From Geothrix campi (GTDB taxonomy: Bacteria > Acidobacteriota > Holophagae > Holophagales > Holophagaceae): 64,000 bases of DNA. The DNA lies in NCBI RefSeq assembly GCF_024609265.1, contig NZ_JANHMP010000001.1, forward strand, positions 806,001 to 870,000, in the 5' to 3' direction. Positions 8,449 through 17,396 of the stretch are shown here, piece after piece. A program made the position numbers and the translations under genes. Position 1 is the first letter of the stretch; each line of letters begins with the position of its first letter. The notes under the pieces were generated by a model. It was not told the origin of the DNA. It made no database searches and worked only from the letters and a program-made list of their open reading frames with translations.

Positions 8449-10221
8449 ATGACCTTCGTGCAGAAATACCTCGCCTGGGGCGCCGGCGCCCTCGCCCTGC
8501 TCATCGCGCTGATCTTCGCCCTGCCGGGCGGCAAGGTCCGCGGCTTCGACGCCGCGGGCTTCGGCAACATCCCCATCCTTGATGGCGGACGCGTCAAGCC
8601 GCTGGATTCCCTGGCCCGCAATTCCCTGCTGGTCATCCATAGCCGCCAGGGCTTCCGCTACGAGGGTCGCACCATCGGACCCGACGAGTGGATCCTTGAT
8701 GTGATGTTCCGCCCTCAGGTGGCGGACCAGCAGCCCATCTTTGTCATCGATGATCCGGATGTCATCGGGCTTATCGGGGCCCAGCAGAAGCAGAACCGCA
8801 ACTACTTCAGCTTCGCGGACCTGTCCTCCCACCTGGAGGAGATCCAAAAGCAGGCCCAGACCGCGCAGCCCATCGCACCCCAGAAGCGGACCCGCTTCCA
8901 GAGCGCCATCGTCAATCTGTTCGACCGGGCCTACCTCTACTACAAGCTCCGGAACACCCTGCAGCTGGCCGGATCGCCGGGCCTCGGCTGGGAGCTCCAG
9001 TCCATCACCGATGCTGAAGCCTCCGCCCGCCACCAGGACCTGATGCAGCTCGCGGCCTTCCGCATCCTGCCTCCTCTGCCCGGAGGCCCGCCCGACGCCT
9101 GGAAGAACGTGGGTGAAGGCCTCCGTGCCATGGCGGCGGGTCAGGGGGTCCACCCGGCCCTGGTGCCCCTCGCCCGGCTCAACGCCGCCTACCTCGCCAA
9201 CGACGCCGCCAGCTTCAACCAGGCCTTGGCCGACATGAAGGGGGTGGTGTCCACCCTGAAGCCCGGCGCCCTGAGCCATGCGAACAACGAAATCGTCTTC
9301 AATCGCGCCCAGCCCTTCTTCGTGGGCCTCTCCATCTATTTCGTGGCGTTCCTGGTGCTGTGCGTGTCCTGGATCTACAAGCCCGAGTTGCTGCGCCCCA
9401 CCGCCTATGCCCTGCTCTTCTCGGGCGCGGTGGTCCACACCCTGGGTCTGGCGGCGCGCATCATCCTGCAGGGCCGCCCCCCGGTGACGAACCTCTACTC
9501 CTCCGCCGTCTTCGTGGGCTGGGGCGCAGTGATCCTGGGCCTCATCGTCGAGCGGATGTACCGCAAGGGCTTCGGCACCGCCGTGGCCGCCGCCGCGGGC
9601 TTCGCGTCCCTGATCGTGGCCCAGAACCTGGGCACCGAGGGCGACACCATGGAGATGATGCGGGCCGTGCTGGATTCCAATTTCTGGCTGGCCACCCACG
9701 TGGTGACCATCACCATCGGCTATTCCGGCACCTTCCTGGCGGGCGCCATCGCCATCGGCTACGCCATCCGGAAGCACATCGTGACCAAGGTCGATGTGGA
9801 GACGGACAAGGCCCTCGTGGACATGGCCTACGGCATCATCTGCTTCGCCCTCTTCTTCAGCTTCGTGGGCACCGTGCTGGGCGGCATCTGGGCCGACCAG
9901 TCCTGGGGCCGCTTCTGGGGCTGGGATCCCAAGGAGAACGGCGCCCTGCTCATCGTGCTGTGGAACGCCATCATCCTCCACGCCCGCTGGGCCGGCTACG
10001 TGCGCGAGCGAGGCACCATGGTGATGGCCATCTTCGGCAACATCATCACCGCCTGCTCCTGGTTCGGCGTGAACATGCTGGGCGTGGGCCTGCACTCCTA
10101 TGGCTTCATGGACCAAGCCTTCTACGCCCTGACCGGCTTCATCATCAGCCAGCTGGTCTTCATGGCCATCTGCTACGCGCCCGCGCGGTTCTGGGTGCAG
10201 AAGCCGCACGGCAAGGCCTAG
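8449..10221 (+). CDS. ccsA: Cytochrome c biogenesis protein CcsA/ResC
   Basis: This is the haem-exporting partner of ResB. It is a 590-residue polytopic protein whose C-terminal half carries the tryptophan-rich WWD haem-binding stretch WADQSWGRFWGWDPKENG, flanked by conserved histidines (VVHTLGL, THVVTITIG, LHSYGF). The N-terminal about 290 residues include an extra transmembrane segment and a large non-membrane domain before the CcsA core. Such N-terminal extension is known in fused or enlarged System II proteins. ATG 8449 is one base after the resB stop. A strong terminator follows 15 bp after the stop codon. Confidence 0.92.
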   Translation: MTFVQKYLAWGAGALALLIALIFALPGGKVRGFDAAGFGNIPILDGGRVKPLDSLARNSLLVIHSRQGFRYEGRTIGPDEWILDVMFRPQVADQQPIFVIDDPDVIGLIGAQQKQNRNYFSFADLSSHLEEIQKQAQTAQPIAPQKRTRFQSAIVNLFDRAYLYYKLRNTLQLAGSPGLGWELQSITDAEASARHQDLMQLAAFRILPPLPGGPPDAWKNVGEGLRAMAAGQGVHPALVPLARLNAAYLANDAASFNQALADMKGVVSTLKPGALSHANNEIVFNRAQPFFVGLSIYFVAFLVLCVSWIYKPELLRPTAYALLFSGAVVHTLGLAARIILQGRPPVTNLYSSAVFVGWGAVILGLIVERMYRKGFGTAVAAAAGFASLIVAQNLGTEGDTMEMMRAVLDSNFWLATHVVTITIGYSGTFLAGAIAIGYAIRKHIVTKVDVETDKALVDMAYGIICFALFFSFVGTVLGGIWADQSWGRFWGWDPKENGALLIVLWNAIILHARWAGYVRERGTMVMAIFGNIITACSWFGVNMLGVGLHSYGFMDQAFYALTGFIISQLVFMAICYAPARFWVQKPHGKA

Positions 10222-10235
10222 TGCCTTCACCTCAC

Positions 10236-10271
10236 TGCAAAACGGGCTCCCGATCGGGAGCCCGTTTTGCA
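10236..10271. terminator. Perfect palindromic terminator after ccsA
   Basis: An 18-bp arm, TGCAAAACGGGCTCCCGA, is followed immediately by its exact reverse complement. The A and T runs at either side let it work in both directions. It lies between ccsA (plus) and the convergent small secreted protein (minus). Confidence 0.85.
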
Positions 10272-10293
10272 GCAGGGAACGGCGACAGGAAAG

Positions 10294-10800
10294 TCACTTC
10301 ACCCTTCGGGTGACCCCCTCCAGGTAGGTCTTGAAGGCCTCGGGGGCGTTGGGCGGGGCGATCTCGAAGCGGACCGTGACACTGTCGGCGGCCCCGCGGA
10401 GGTAGGTCAGGCGGAAGCGCGGGCCCGGGGCCGGTTCGCTGGTGAAGGCCACGCCCTGGGGAATAGCGGTGGCCACGTAGCGGATGACGTGGCCCTCGTT
10501 GTCGACGTAGAAGGCCTTGAGCAGGCCACCCTCGACGAAGACCGTCATCTGGTCCTCGTGGTGGGCGGCCGGCCGGCCATTGACCGCTGGGTAGTCGGCG
10601 TGGCTGCGCCGCACCAGGACCTTCCCCTCCAGCTCGAAGCGGAAGGAGGCTGCGCCGCTGGGGGAGCCGGGCTTCCCGTCCGACTCTCCCACCCAATCGC
10701 CGCCGAGGAACCGCACGGGTTCGAAGAGGTCCGCCTTGGGGGCGGGCGTCTGTGCCACGAGGGGCGCGCAAAGCAGGAGGACGAGGGCAGACGAACGCAT
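10294..10800 (-). CDS. Small secreted protein, DUF1579/lipocalin-like
   Basis: This 168-residue protein begins with a clean signal peptide (MRSSALVLLLCAPLVAQ) with likely cleavage after AQ, so it is periplasmic or secreted. The mature part starts with LFEPVRFLGGDWVGES, a G-x-W-x-G pattern seen at the first strand of lipocalin-like and DUF1579 proteins, and continues as alternating beta strands. Ligand and role are unknown. It starts at ATG 10800 with CCAGGGAGCC upstream. It is convergent with ccsA. Confidence 0.65.
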   Translation of the reverse strand: MRSSALVLLLCAPLVAQTPAPKADLFEPVRFLGGDWVGESDGKPGSPSGAASFRFELEGKVLVRRSHADYPAVNGRPAAHHEDQMTVFVEGGLLKAFYVDNEGHVIRYVATAIPQGVAFTSEPAPGPRFRLTYLRGAADSVTVRFEIAPPNAPEAFKTYLEGVTRRVK

Positions 10801-10850
10801 GGAGGCTCCCTGGAGACCTCGAATCTAACCCGGAACGCCTCCGGGTGCGA

Positions 10851-12278
10851 TCACGGCAGGAGGCCGAGCCGCGTAGTGCCCAGCAGGCCCTTGGGGTCCA
10901 GCTGCTGCTTGAGCGCCTGATTCATCGCCTTCACGGCCTCCGGGGTGTAAGCGTCGTAGAACCGCTGGTTGTGCGGGCCCACGCCATGCTCGGCGCTGTA
11001 CGAGCCGTCGAAGCCACGGACGGCCAGTTCGTAGATTGTTGACTGCAATTCCTCGACGATTTCCGCCGTCGGCCTGGGTGAGTCAGCTTCCTGCCAGACC
11101 AGGTTGAGGTGGGTCCCACCATCGCCCCAGTGGCCGAAGTCGCAGGACCGGATGAAAGGATAGTCCTTGGCCAGCAGCGCCACGGCAGCATCCGTGAAGG
11201 CGGCCATGCGGCTACGGGGCACACTGATGTCGAAGGCCAGCACCTTGCCTTCGCTCCGCAGGCTCTCGCTGATGTGGTGGCGGATGGCCCAGAAATCCTC
11301 GGGCTTGCCCATGAAGACGTCCGTGAGGCCTTCGCCGCTGTCCCCTTCCAGGAAGGCCCCCAGCCGCTCCTCCAGGACTTCCGGCAGATTCAGGGCCGTC
11401 TCCGGAAGGGTGGAGGAGAGCTCCACCAGGGCCGTGTAGGCGGGGGGCTTGGCGGCGCCGTATGGGTTGCGGATCGCCTCATGGTGCTTGAACACGGGGA
11501 TCAGGGCGTTGGCGCTGATGACCTCGTAGGCCGTGAACACATCCGCCAACTCGCGCTCCAGAGCCTTCAGCAGAGCCAGGACCGCCTCGCCGGAGGTGCA
11601 ACCCACCAGGGCCGTGGCATGCTGCCGGGGGACGGGCACCACCTGCAGCACCGCGCCGGTGATTACCCCGTAAACACCGCTGGTGCCCACGAGAAGCTGT
11701 TTGAGATCTAGGCCGGTGTTGTTCTTCCGCAGGTGGTTCATCACATCGACCACCGTGCCGTCGGCCAGTACGGCCTCGGCGCCCTGGAGGTTGTGGCGCA
11801 CGTCGCCGTACTTCAGGAGCCGGGTGCCGCCGGTATTGGTGGCGATCATGCCGCCGATGGTCGGATCCGCCCCGAGGTCGATGGGGAACATGAGCCCGTG
11901 CGTCGAGAGCGCCTCGTTCAAGGTGCTGAGCAGCACGCCACCATCCACCACAGCCGTACGATTGATGGGATCAATCTCCAGGCGCTTGTTTAGCCGCTCC
12001 AGGCTGAGCACCAGCATCTCACCGCTGGCGTCGGGATTGGAGGCACCGACCAGGCCCGTGTTAGCCCCCTGGGGCAACACGCGGAGGTTCCGCTCGTGGC
12101 AGTAGGCCATGACCTTGGAGACCTGCTCAGTGGTTCCCGGGCGGACCACCAGCAGGGCCCTGCCCTTCCCGTACCGCCAGCCGGATTCGTACTTGGTGAG
12201 ATCCTCCAACGCCGTCAGGACGGCATCCTGTCCCAACATGGTTCGCAGGTCGGCGGCAATTCGGGTGGCATCGGGCAT
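10851..12278 (-). CDS. FAD-linked oxidase, GlcD / D-2-hydroxyacid dehydrogenase family
   Basis: This 475-residue flavoprotein probably oxidises a D-2-hydroxyacid such as D-lactate, glycolate or D-2-hydroxyglutarate. The FAD-binding PCMH domain shows VVRPGTTEQVSKVMAYC, VLPQGANTGLVGAS and DPTIGGMIATNTGG. The C-terminal cap has GHWGDGGTHLNLVW and SAEHGVGPHNQ, the metal- and substrate-binding histidines of the family. The start at 12278 is preferred because of GAGAGG upstream, though the frame opens at 12338. No iron-sulphur partner (GlcF-like) lies beside it, which points to a single-subunit D2HGDH/D-LDH type. Confidence 0.87.
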   Translation of the reverse strand: MPDATRIAADLRTMLGQDAVLTALEDLTKYESGWRYGKGRALLVVRPGTTEQVSKVMAYCHERNLRVLPQGANTGLVGASNPDASGEMLVLSLERLNKRLEIDPINRTAVVDGGVLLSTLNEALSTHGLMFPIDLGADPTIGGMIATNTGGTRLLKYGDVRHNLQGAEAVLADGTVVDVMNHLRKNNTGLDLKQLLVGTSGVYGVITGAVLQVVPVPRQHATALVGCTSGEAVLALLKALERELADVFTAYEVISANALIPVFKHHEAIRNPYGAAKPPAYTALVELSSTLPETALNLPEVLEERLGAFLEGDSGEGLTDVFMGKPEDFWAIRHHISESLRSEGKVLAFDISVPRSRMAAFTDAAVALLAKDYPFIRSCDFGHWGDGGTHLNLVWQEADSPRPTAEIVEELQSTIYELAVRGFDGSYSAEHGVGPHNQRFYDAYTPEAVKAMNQALKQQLDPKGLLGTTRLGLLP

Positions 12279-12364
12279 CGAAACCTCTCGCAGATTGACC
12301 AATTCTGACGCAAGAAATCCGGGGGCCGGACGGGTCAATCAAAGACGTTCTATGAGTTTTGTTA

Positions 12365-13687
12365 TCAAAGCCAGGCTCGCACGAGGGCCTCGAACCGCTC
12401 GCCGCGCTGCTCGAAATTGTCGAACTGGTCGAAGCTGGCGCAAGCCGGGCTGAGGAGCACCTGGTCGCCGGATCGAGCGAGCATAAGCGCCGTCCGCACG
12501 GCATCATCGAAGACCGGCACCACCTCGTGGGGCAGATCGCCCAGATCGCGGGTGAGTTGCGGAATCGCCTCGCCCAGGAAGACCAGCCTCCGCAGTTTGC
12601 CGTCGAGGGCCTGCCGCAGGGGTTCATAGCTGGCGCCCTTGTCCGTGCCGCCCAGCAGCAGCACGAGAGGCCCTGACAAGGCCTTGATGGCCGTGAGCGT
12701 GGCATCCACGTTCGTGCCCTTCGAATCGTTGTAAGCGCGCACGCCGCCCTTCTCACCGCAGAAGGCGATGCGATGGGCCAACCCGGGGTAGCTGCGCAGG
12801 CCTGCGCGGATGGCCTCCAGCTCCGCCCCGCCATGTCGGGCCAGAAGGGCTGCCGCCAGGGCGTTCTCCACATTGTGGTCACCGGGAATGCGCAGCTCGC
12901 CTCGCTGGAGGAGCACTTCGCCATGCAGATTCAGACGCCCTTCGCCGTCACACCAGGCCTCGCACTCGGACCAGCCGAAACGTGCGTTCCGTCCGGCGCC
13001 TGGCGCATCCTGCCACTGTTCAGGATGGGCCGCTGGCACCACCCGCAGATCCACAGCATCCTGCCGTTCGAAGATCCGCAGCTTGGCCCGGCGGTAGGCC
13101 TCGAGGGTGCCATGACGCGCCAGGTGATCCGAGGTGAGGTTGAGGAAGGCCGCGCCCTCCGCATGGAAGGCCGTCACGGTCTCGAGTTGATAGCTGCTCA
13201 ATTCCACCACATAGATCGATCCCGGCGCACCCGCGGCCACAGCCTCAATGACCGGGATGCCCAGGTTGCCGCAGGCCACCGCGGGAAGGCCGGAAGTCTG
13301 CAGCAGGTGCGCCACCAGATCGGTGGTGGTGCTCTTGCCGTTGGTGCCGGTCACGGCCAGCACACGACTCCCATCGTGCCGGGCCCGAAGGACGCGGTGA
13401 GCCAGCTCCACCTCACCAATCACGGAGATGCCTTTTGAAATGGCTGCGACCACAAAGGGTGTGCTGGGAGGAATACCGGGACTGATGATGAGCTCGCCGC
13501 AATGCTCCAGGAGCGATTCAGGATGGCTGCCCCATACGCCAGGGATCCCGGCTTTCGCAAGGTCAAGCTCCAGAGCGGAATCTGGACCCGGGCGGCTATC
13601 GGTCAACACCACTGGCCGCCCTTGCGACGCCAGGAATCGGGCTGCAGCCACGCCCGAACGTCCCGCTCCCATGACCACGGTGCGCAT
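12365..13687 (-). CDS. murD: UDP-N-acetylmuramoyl-L-alanine:D-glutamate ligase
   Basis: MurD adds D-glutamate to UDP-MurNAc-L-Ala in the cytoplasm, the second amino acid step of peptidoglycan precursor synthesis. The 440-residue protein has the N-terminal UDP-binding loop MGAGRSGVAAARFL, the ATP loop AVTGTNGKSTTTDLV, the Mur-ligase central signature with NLTSDHLARHGT, and the C-terminal domain with YNDSKGTNVDAT and SPACASFDQFDNFEQRG, which is MurD-specific. The start at 13687 gives the family N-terminus. It lies apart from the other mur genes at 24-33 kb. Confidence 0.96.
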   Translation of the reverse strand: MRTVVMGAGRSGVAAARFLASQGRPVVLTDSRPGPDSALELDLAKAGIPGVWGSHPESLLEHCGELIISPGIPPSTPFVVAAISKGISVIGEVELAHRVLRARHDGSRVLAVTGTNGKSTTTDLVAHLLQTSGLPAVACGNLGIPVIEAVAAGAPGSIYVVELSSYQLETVTAFHAEGAAFLNLTSDHLARHGTLEAYRRAKLRIFERQDAVDLRVVPAAHPEQWQDAPGAGRNARFGWSECEAWCDGEGRLNLHGEVLLQRGELRIPGDHNVENALAAALLARHGGAELEAIRAGLRSYPGLAHRIAFCGEKGGVRAYNDSKGTNVDATLTAIKALSGPLVLLLGGTDKGASYEPLRQALDGKLRRLVFLGEAIPQLTRDLGDLPHEVVPVFDDAVRTALMLARSGDQVLLSPACASFDQFDNFEQRGERFEALVRAWL

Positions 13688-13788
13688 GTCGCCCCCTGTT
13701 TCCAGCGTAACCCGTGATGAAGCTTCCTGCATGCACCACCCGAAGCGTTACACTGGATGTGGGTCCCTTGAACGAGTACGGAGCGGCC

Positions 13789-14547
13789 ATGCCCAAGGGC
13801 ATCCTGGAAAGTCTGTTGAGCGGCAAAGGGGCCATCGTGCCCCATGTTCAGCCTATCTATCGGCTACGGGACAACCAGTTGGTGGCTCAGGAATACTTGG
13901 CCAGGCACATGGACGAGGCGGGTGTCACCCATCCCGTGGGCCCGATCCTGCAGGATCCCTCGCTATCAGCCAAAGATCGACTGGCACTGGATCTGAGATT
14001 CCTAGAGGCCACCTTCATGGCCCTGGCCCAACGCGGAAACGGAACCCACCTGCACTTCGTGAACCTGGAGCCCGTGAGCCTGGAGGCGCCAGGGTTCTGG
14101 CGTTGTCTGCCGCGTTGGCTGGAGGCCCTGCCCTTTCCCGTGGAATACGTCGTGATGGAATTCACCGAGTCCCAGGGGGTGCACGACCTCGAGGCGCTCC
14201 AGACCTACGCCAAGCGCCTCCGCGACGTCGGGCTGCGCGTGGCGGTGGATGATCTTGGCGCCGGCGTGGCGAGCCTCACCCAGATGGCCTGGCTGGCACC
14301 GGATTTCATCAAAGCCGACCGGAGTCTGGTGGAACAGGTCCAACGCCGGCCCTATCAGGCGGCGCTGCTCAATGCGCTTTCCCACTTCGCCAAGCGCATG
14401 TGCATCGGCTTCATCGCCGAGGGCATCGAGACCCTCGATGAATTGGAGGCCGTCATGGACGCCGACGTGCCCTGGGGCCAAGGCTACATCCTGGGCCAGC
14501 CCTGGCCTACGCGCCCGAAACCGCTGGCCCTCGATCCTCTGCAGTAG
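13789..14547 (+). CDS. EAL-domain protein with altered signature (EYL)
   Basis: This 252-residue protein consists of little more than one EAL domain, the fold of cyclic-di-GMP phosphodiesterases. Conserved pieces are VPHVQPIYRL, FVNLEP, VVMEFTES, VAVDDLGAGVASL, DFIKADRSLV, GFIAEGIETLDEL and a terminal GQGYILGQP. The name motif E-A-L reads E35-Y-L (QEYLAR). The metal-binding glutamate and most other metal and catalytic positions appear kept, so activity is possible but uncertain; it may instead be a c-di-GMP receptor. No GGDEF, receiver or membrane part is attached. The start at 13789 has GGAG upstream. It is divergent from murD. Confidence 0.82.
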   Translation: MPKGILESLLSGKGAIVPHVQPIYRLRDNQLVAQEYLARHMDEAGVTHPVGPILQDPSLSAKDRLALDLRFLEATFMALAQRGNGTHLHFVNLEPVSLEAPGFWRCLPRWLEALPFPVEYVVMEFTESQGVHDLEALQTYAKRLRDVGLRVAVDDLGAGVASLTQMAWLAPDFIKADRSLVEQVQRRPYQAALLNALSHFAKRMCIGFIAEGIETLDELEAVMDADVPWGQGYILGQPWPTRPKPLALDPLQ

Positions 14548-14553
14548 GCCCGC

Positions 14554-14592
14554 CCTCCAACCGGCGCCTCTGTATCGCGGGCCGGTCGGAGG
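14554..14592. terminator. Candidate hairpin between convergent genes
   Basis: The arms CCTCCAACCGGC and GCCGGTCGGAGG pair with one mismatch across a 15-base loop. It sits exactly between the convergent EAL and nuclease genes. There is no T-run, so termination here is only a guess from position. Confidence 0.4.
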
Positions 14593-14606
14593 ACTCATCG
14601 GATGGG

Positions 14607-17396
14607 CTACTGGATGACGAAATCATCCAGGTTCAGCCGTGCGGTTGGAGTGCCGTCCACCGCCAGCTTGAACCTGATCGGGCCGGTGAGGCTGAGGCCG
14701 CTGAAGGTGGCGGTGCTGAGGGTGTTGGAGGTGGCCGTCACGGAGTTGCCGATCTTGGTCCAGGTCGCGCCTTGGTCGTTGGAATAGGAGAGGGAGAAAG
14801 CAGCCGATCTGGCGTTCGTTTCGTCGGACTTGTACACCCCGTAGGCCACGCTGACCGAAGTGACGGGCGTGGCGGCATCACCGTAGTCGAAGTTCATCCA
14901 CACGGCACTACCGGCCACGGCCTTCATGCGCAGGCCCTGGCCATCGTTCTTGGCGTCATTGGCATCGCCGGCATAGCTCATGGTCGTGACGAAATGCCAG
15001 GGACCGGTGGGGAGTGCGTAATCGCCCGTGGCATAAACAGTGCCCGTGCCGGCCCAAGTGAAATGCTCCGTGATGCCGGCGGGTGGTGGTGTCGTCCCCA
15101 CATAGAGCGTCAACGTCTTGGTCACGCTCGCCGATTCGCCATCGGCGACCTTGATGGTGATGGTGACCGTACCGGTGGCCCCGGCGGCCGGAACGATGTG
15201 GAGGTTCTGGCTGGCCATGGTCCCAGTGAAGGTGAGACCGGTGTTGGGCACGGTGCTCTCGTCGCTGGAGGTGGCCGAGAAGGTGACATTCAGCGGGCTG
15301 GCGTCATCGCTCACCGTGAAGGGAAGGTCCAGGGGCATGTCCACAGCCGTGGAGGCAGACGCAGGAAGGCCCGAGATGGCCGGCGCCTGGTTGCCCCCGG
15401 TCACTGTGAGCACGCGGGTGATGGATCGGCTCGCACCCAGGGCGTCAGTAGCCGTATAGGACACGTTGTAGGTGCCGTTTGCTGTGTAGGTGTGCGTGGT
15501 GGTAGGCGTGGTCGCCGTGGTGCTGTCGCCGAAATCCCAACGCACCGAAGCCACGGTGCTGTTGGGGCTGGTGGCCTGGCCCTGGAAGGTGTAGCTCACG
15601 CCGACGGATGCCGTGCCATCCCAGCTGGGTTCGACCATGTGCACATTGGGTGCGCCCGTCACCTCGAAGTGGCTACCCCAGCCGCGTACGTCCACATCCG
15701 CCTTGAAGCTTGCCGGCAGCGGGGCAGCGGGGTTCGGGAAGAGGTTCAGCCCCGTGAGGGCCTCGATGCGGGCGACGGAGGTGGTGTACTTCTGGATTTC
15801 CGCATCCGACATGGCCAGCCCTGACCGATTGGGCGTGAGGACGGCCAGGACCTTCGGCTGACCAGGAGCAGCTTCGCGGACGATTACTTTCCAGAAGCCG
15901 CTCGGGATGCGGACGGGAGCCACGGCACCGGGAAGCAGGGCTGGATTGGTGTCGAAGGTTGGCCCCGTATAAATCCAGGCCCGACCGAAGGCGTCGGCCA
16001 GGCCAGGCATCCAGGCTCCACCGCTGCCGGTGAAGCTGCCCCCGACGACCTGCTCCAGGTTGTTCCAGAAATTGTTGTTGTTGTCCGTATCCTGGGGCGC
16101 CACGTTCGACAGGCGGCAGGAGTCCGTGCCGGCCTGGGAACCATAGCGGTAGGCCAGGTCGGACATCATCACCTGGTGCCCGCGCGTCCAGCCGCTGCCG
16201 GTGTAGTCGCCGTCCGTCACCTGGGGCGCCTCCAGGCGGTCGTCGGCCAGGAAGGTCCGGGTCCCGTTGGAGAAGGCGTTCATGAACTTGAAGTCGGCAT
16301 AGGCCGTCCAGGCGGGGTTCTTCACAGACTCGTCATAGCCCAGGCGGAAGGCACCGTGGGGAAAGGCCGCGCCCAGGTTGTAGGAGGGCAGGATCGTCAA
16401 TGGCCGGGCGGGAACAGCGATCGGGTCTCCGGCGTAGGTGGGCTCCGGCGCCATGACCGTGAGGGTGGCGTTCTGGCTGGGCGTGCTGCCAGCGTCATCC
16501 GTGATCAACACGCTGAACTGGGCGCTGACCTCCTGGAGATCCGTGCCGGCGACCATGCAACTCGCCTGCGTGGCTCCGGCGATGTCCACACCATTCTTCC
16601 GCCACTGATATCGGAGGGTGCCTGTTCCCGTGGCAGAAACCGTAAAGGTGCCCCCATCGGGCGCGATGACGGTGAGGCTCTGTGGCTGGGTGGTGATCAC
16701 CGGGGCGCTGCTGCTGGCCGGATTCACCGTGAGGGTCGCCGCGGTGCTCGTCGCGCTGGCGCTGGTGCCGTTCAAAGTGCTGGTCACCACCACCGAGTAG
16801 CTGCCGGCATCGGCAAGGGCCGCAGGATCGAAGGTCAGGGTGCTCGCCGTCTGGCCGGTGAGATCCACCCCGTTTTTCTTCCACTGATAGGTGAGTGCGC
16901 CATTCCCGGTGGCCGTGACGCTGAAGCTGGCCCTGGCGCCCTCCAGCACGATCTGGGCCGCGGGCTGGGCGGTTATGACCGGCTGCTTCGCCACTGGGTT
17001 CACGGTGAGGCCGGCGGTTGCACTGGTGGCGCTCGCCGCGGTGCCGTTCAGCGTGTTGGTCACCACCACCGTGTAGCTGCCCGCGTCCGTGAGGGCCACG
17101 GGATCGAAGGTCAGGGTGTTCGCCATCTGACCGGTGAGATCCACCCCATTCTTCTGCCACTGGTAGGTGAGTGCGCCATTCCCGGTGGCCGTGACGCTGA
17201 AACCGGCCCTGGCGCCTTCCAGCAGGGTCTGGGCCGTGGGTTGGGCGGTAATGACAGGGGCAGAAGCCTGGGCGGCCGGAGTTCCCGTGGTGCCGCCACC
17301 ACCACCGCCCCCGCAGGCGGGCATCAGGGCCAAGGCCCCGGCAAGGAGGGCCAAGGTGAGGGAACGGAAGGCGGCTTTACGAAGGCTCATCATCAA
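14607..17396 (-). CDS. Secreted DNA/RNA non-specific endonuclease lipoprotein with Ig-like and PKD domains
   Basis: This 929-residue surface protein should cut extracellular nucleic acid. A signal peptide ends at the lipobox LMPAC (Cys28), followed by a Gly run. Three Ig-like repeats of about 92 residues occupy roughly 47-310. The nuclease domain (about 325-590) has TRGHQVMMSD near residue 403, the histidine-containing counterpart of DRGH in the NUC family, and NVAPQDTDNNNNFWNNLE near 431, holding the metal-binding Asn and helix. A PKD domain follows with RWDFGDSTTATTPTTTHTYT, then another Ig/cadherin-like domain and a C-terminal beta domain of unknown role. It faces the TonB receptor gene divergently. 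Confidence 0.87.
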   Translation of the reverse strand: MMMSLRKAAFRSLTLALLAGALALMPACGGGGGGGTTGTPAAQASAPVITAQPTAQTLLEGARAGFSVTATGNGALTYQWQKNGVDLTGQMANTLTFDPVALTDAGSYTVVVTNTLNGTAASATSATAGLTVNPVAKQPVITAQPAAQIVLEGARASFSVTATGNGALTYQWKKNGVDLTGQTASTLTFDPAALADAGSYSVVVTSTLNGTSASATSTAATLTVNPASSSAPVITTQPQSLTVIAPDGGTFTVSATGTGTLRYQWRKNGVDIAGATQASCMVAGTDLQEVSAQFSVLITDDAGSTPSQNATLTVMAPEPTYAGDPIAVPARPLTILPSYNLGAAFPHGAFRLGYDESVKNPAWTAYADFKFMNAFSNGTRTFLADDRLEAPQVTDGDYTGSGWTRGHQVMMSDLAYRYGSQAGTDSCRLSNVAPQDTDNNNNFWNNLEQVVGGSFTGSGGAWMPGLADAFGRAWIYTGPTFDTNPALLPGAVAPVRIPSGFWKVIVREAAPGQPKVLAVLTPNRSGLAMSDAEIQKYTTSVARIEALTGLNLFPNPAAPLPASFKADVDVRGWGSHFEVTGAPNVHMVEPSWDGTASVGVSYTFQGQATSPNSTVASVRWDFGDSTTATTPTTTHTYTANGTYNVSYTATDALGASRSITRVLTVTGGNQAPAISGLPASASTAVDMPLDLPFTVSDDASPLNVTFSATSSDESTVPNTGLTFTGTMASQNLHIVPAAGATGTVTITIKVADGESASVTKTLTLYVGTTPPPAGITEHFTWAGTGTVYATGDYALPTGPWHFVTTMSYAGDANDAKNDGQGLRMKAVAGSAVWMNFDYGDAATPVTSVSVAYGVYKSDETNARSAAFSLSYSNDQGATWTKIGNSVTATSNTLSTATFSGLSLTGPIRFKLAVDGTPTARLNLDDFVIQ
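16707..17258 (-). repeat. Two tandem 276-bp repeats encoding Ig-like domains
   Basis: Two consecutive units of 276 bp (92 codons) inside the nuclease gene are nearly identical; matching points such as GTGAGTGCGC recur at 16891 and 17167 on the plus strand. Both encode PVITAQP, GARA/SFSVTATGNGALTYQW and NGVDLTGQ in the same order. A more diverged third copy follows towards the nuclease domain. Confidence 0.9.

Noticed and set aside
8230-10230. A 666-codon open frame on the minus strand
   Set aside because: It is a shadow of ccsA/resB; the opposite strand has the WWD haem motif and correct start signals.
16707-17258. CRISPR-like direct repeats
   Set aside because: The units are 276 bp long, in frame and coding for Ig domains, with no spacers or cas genes.
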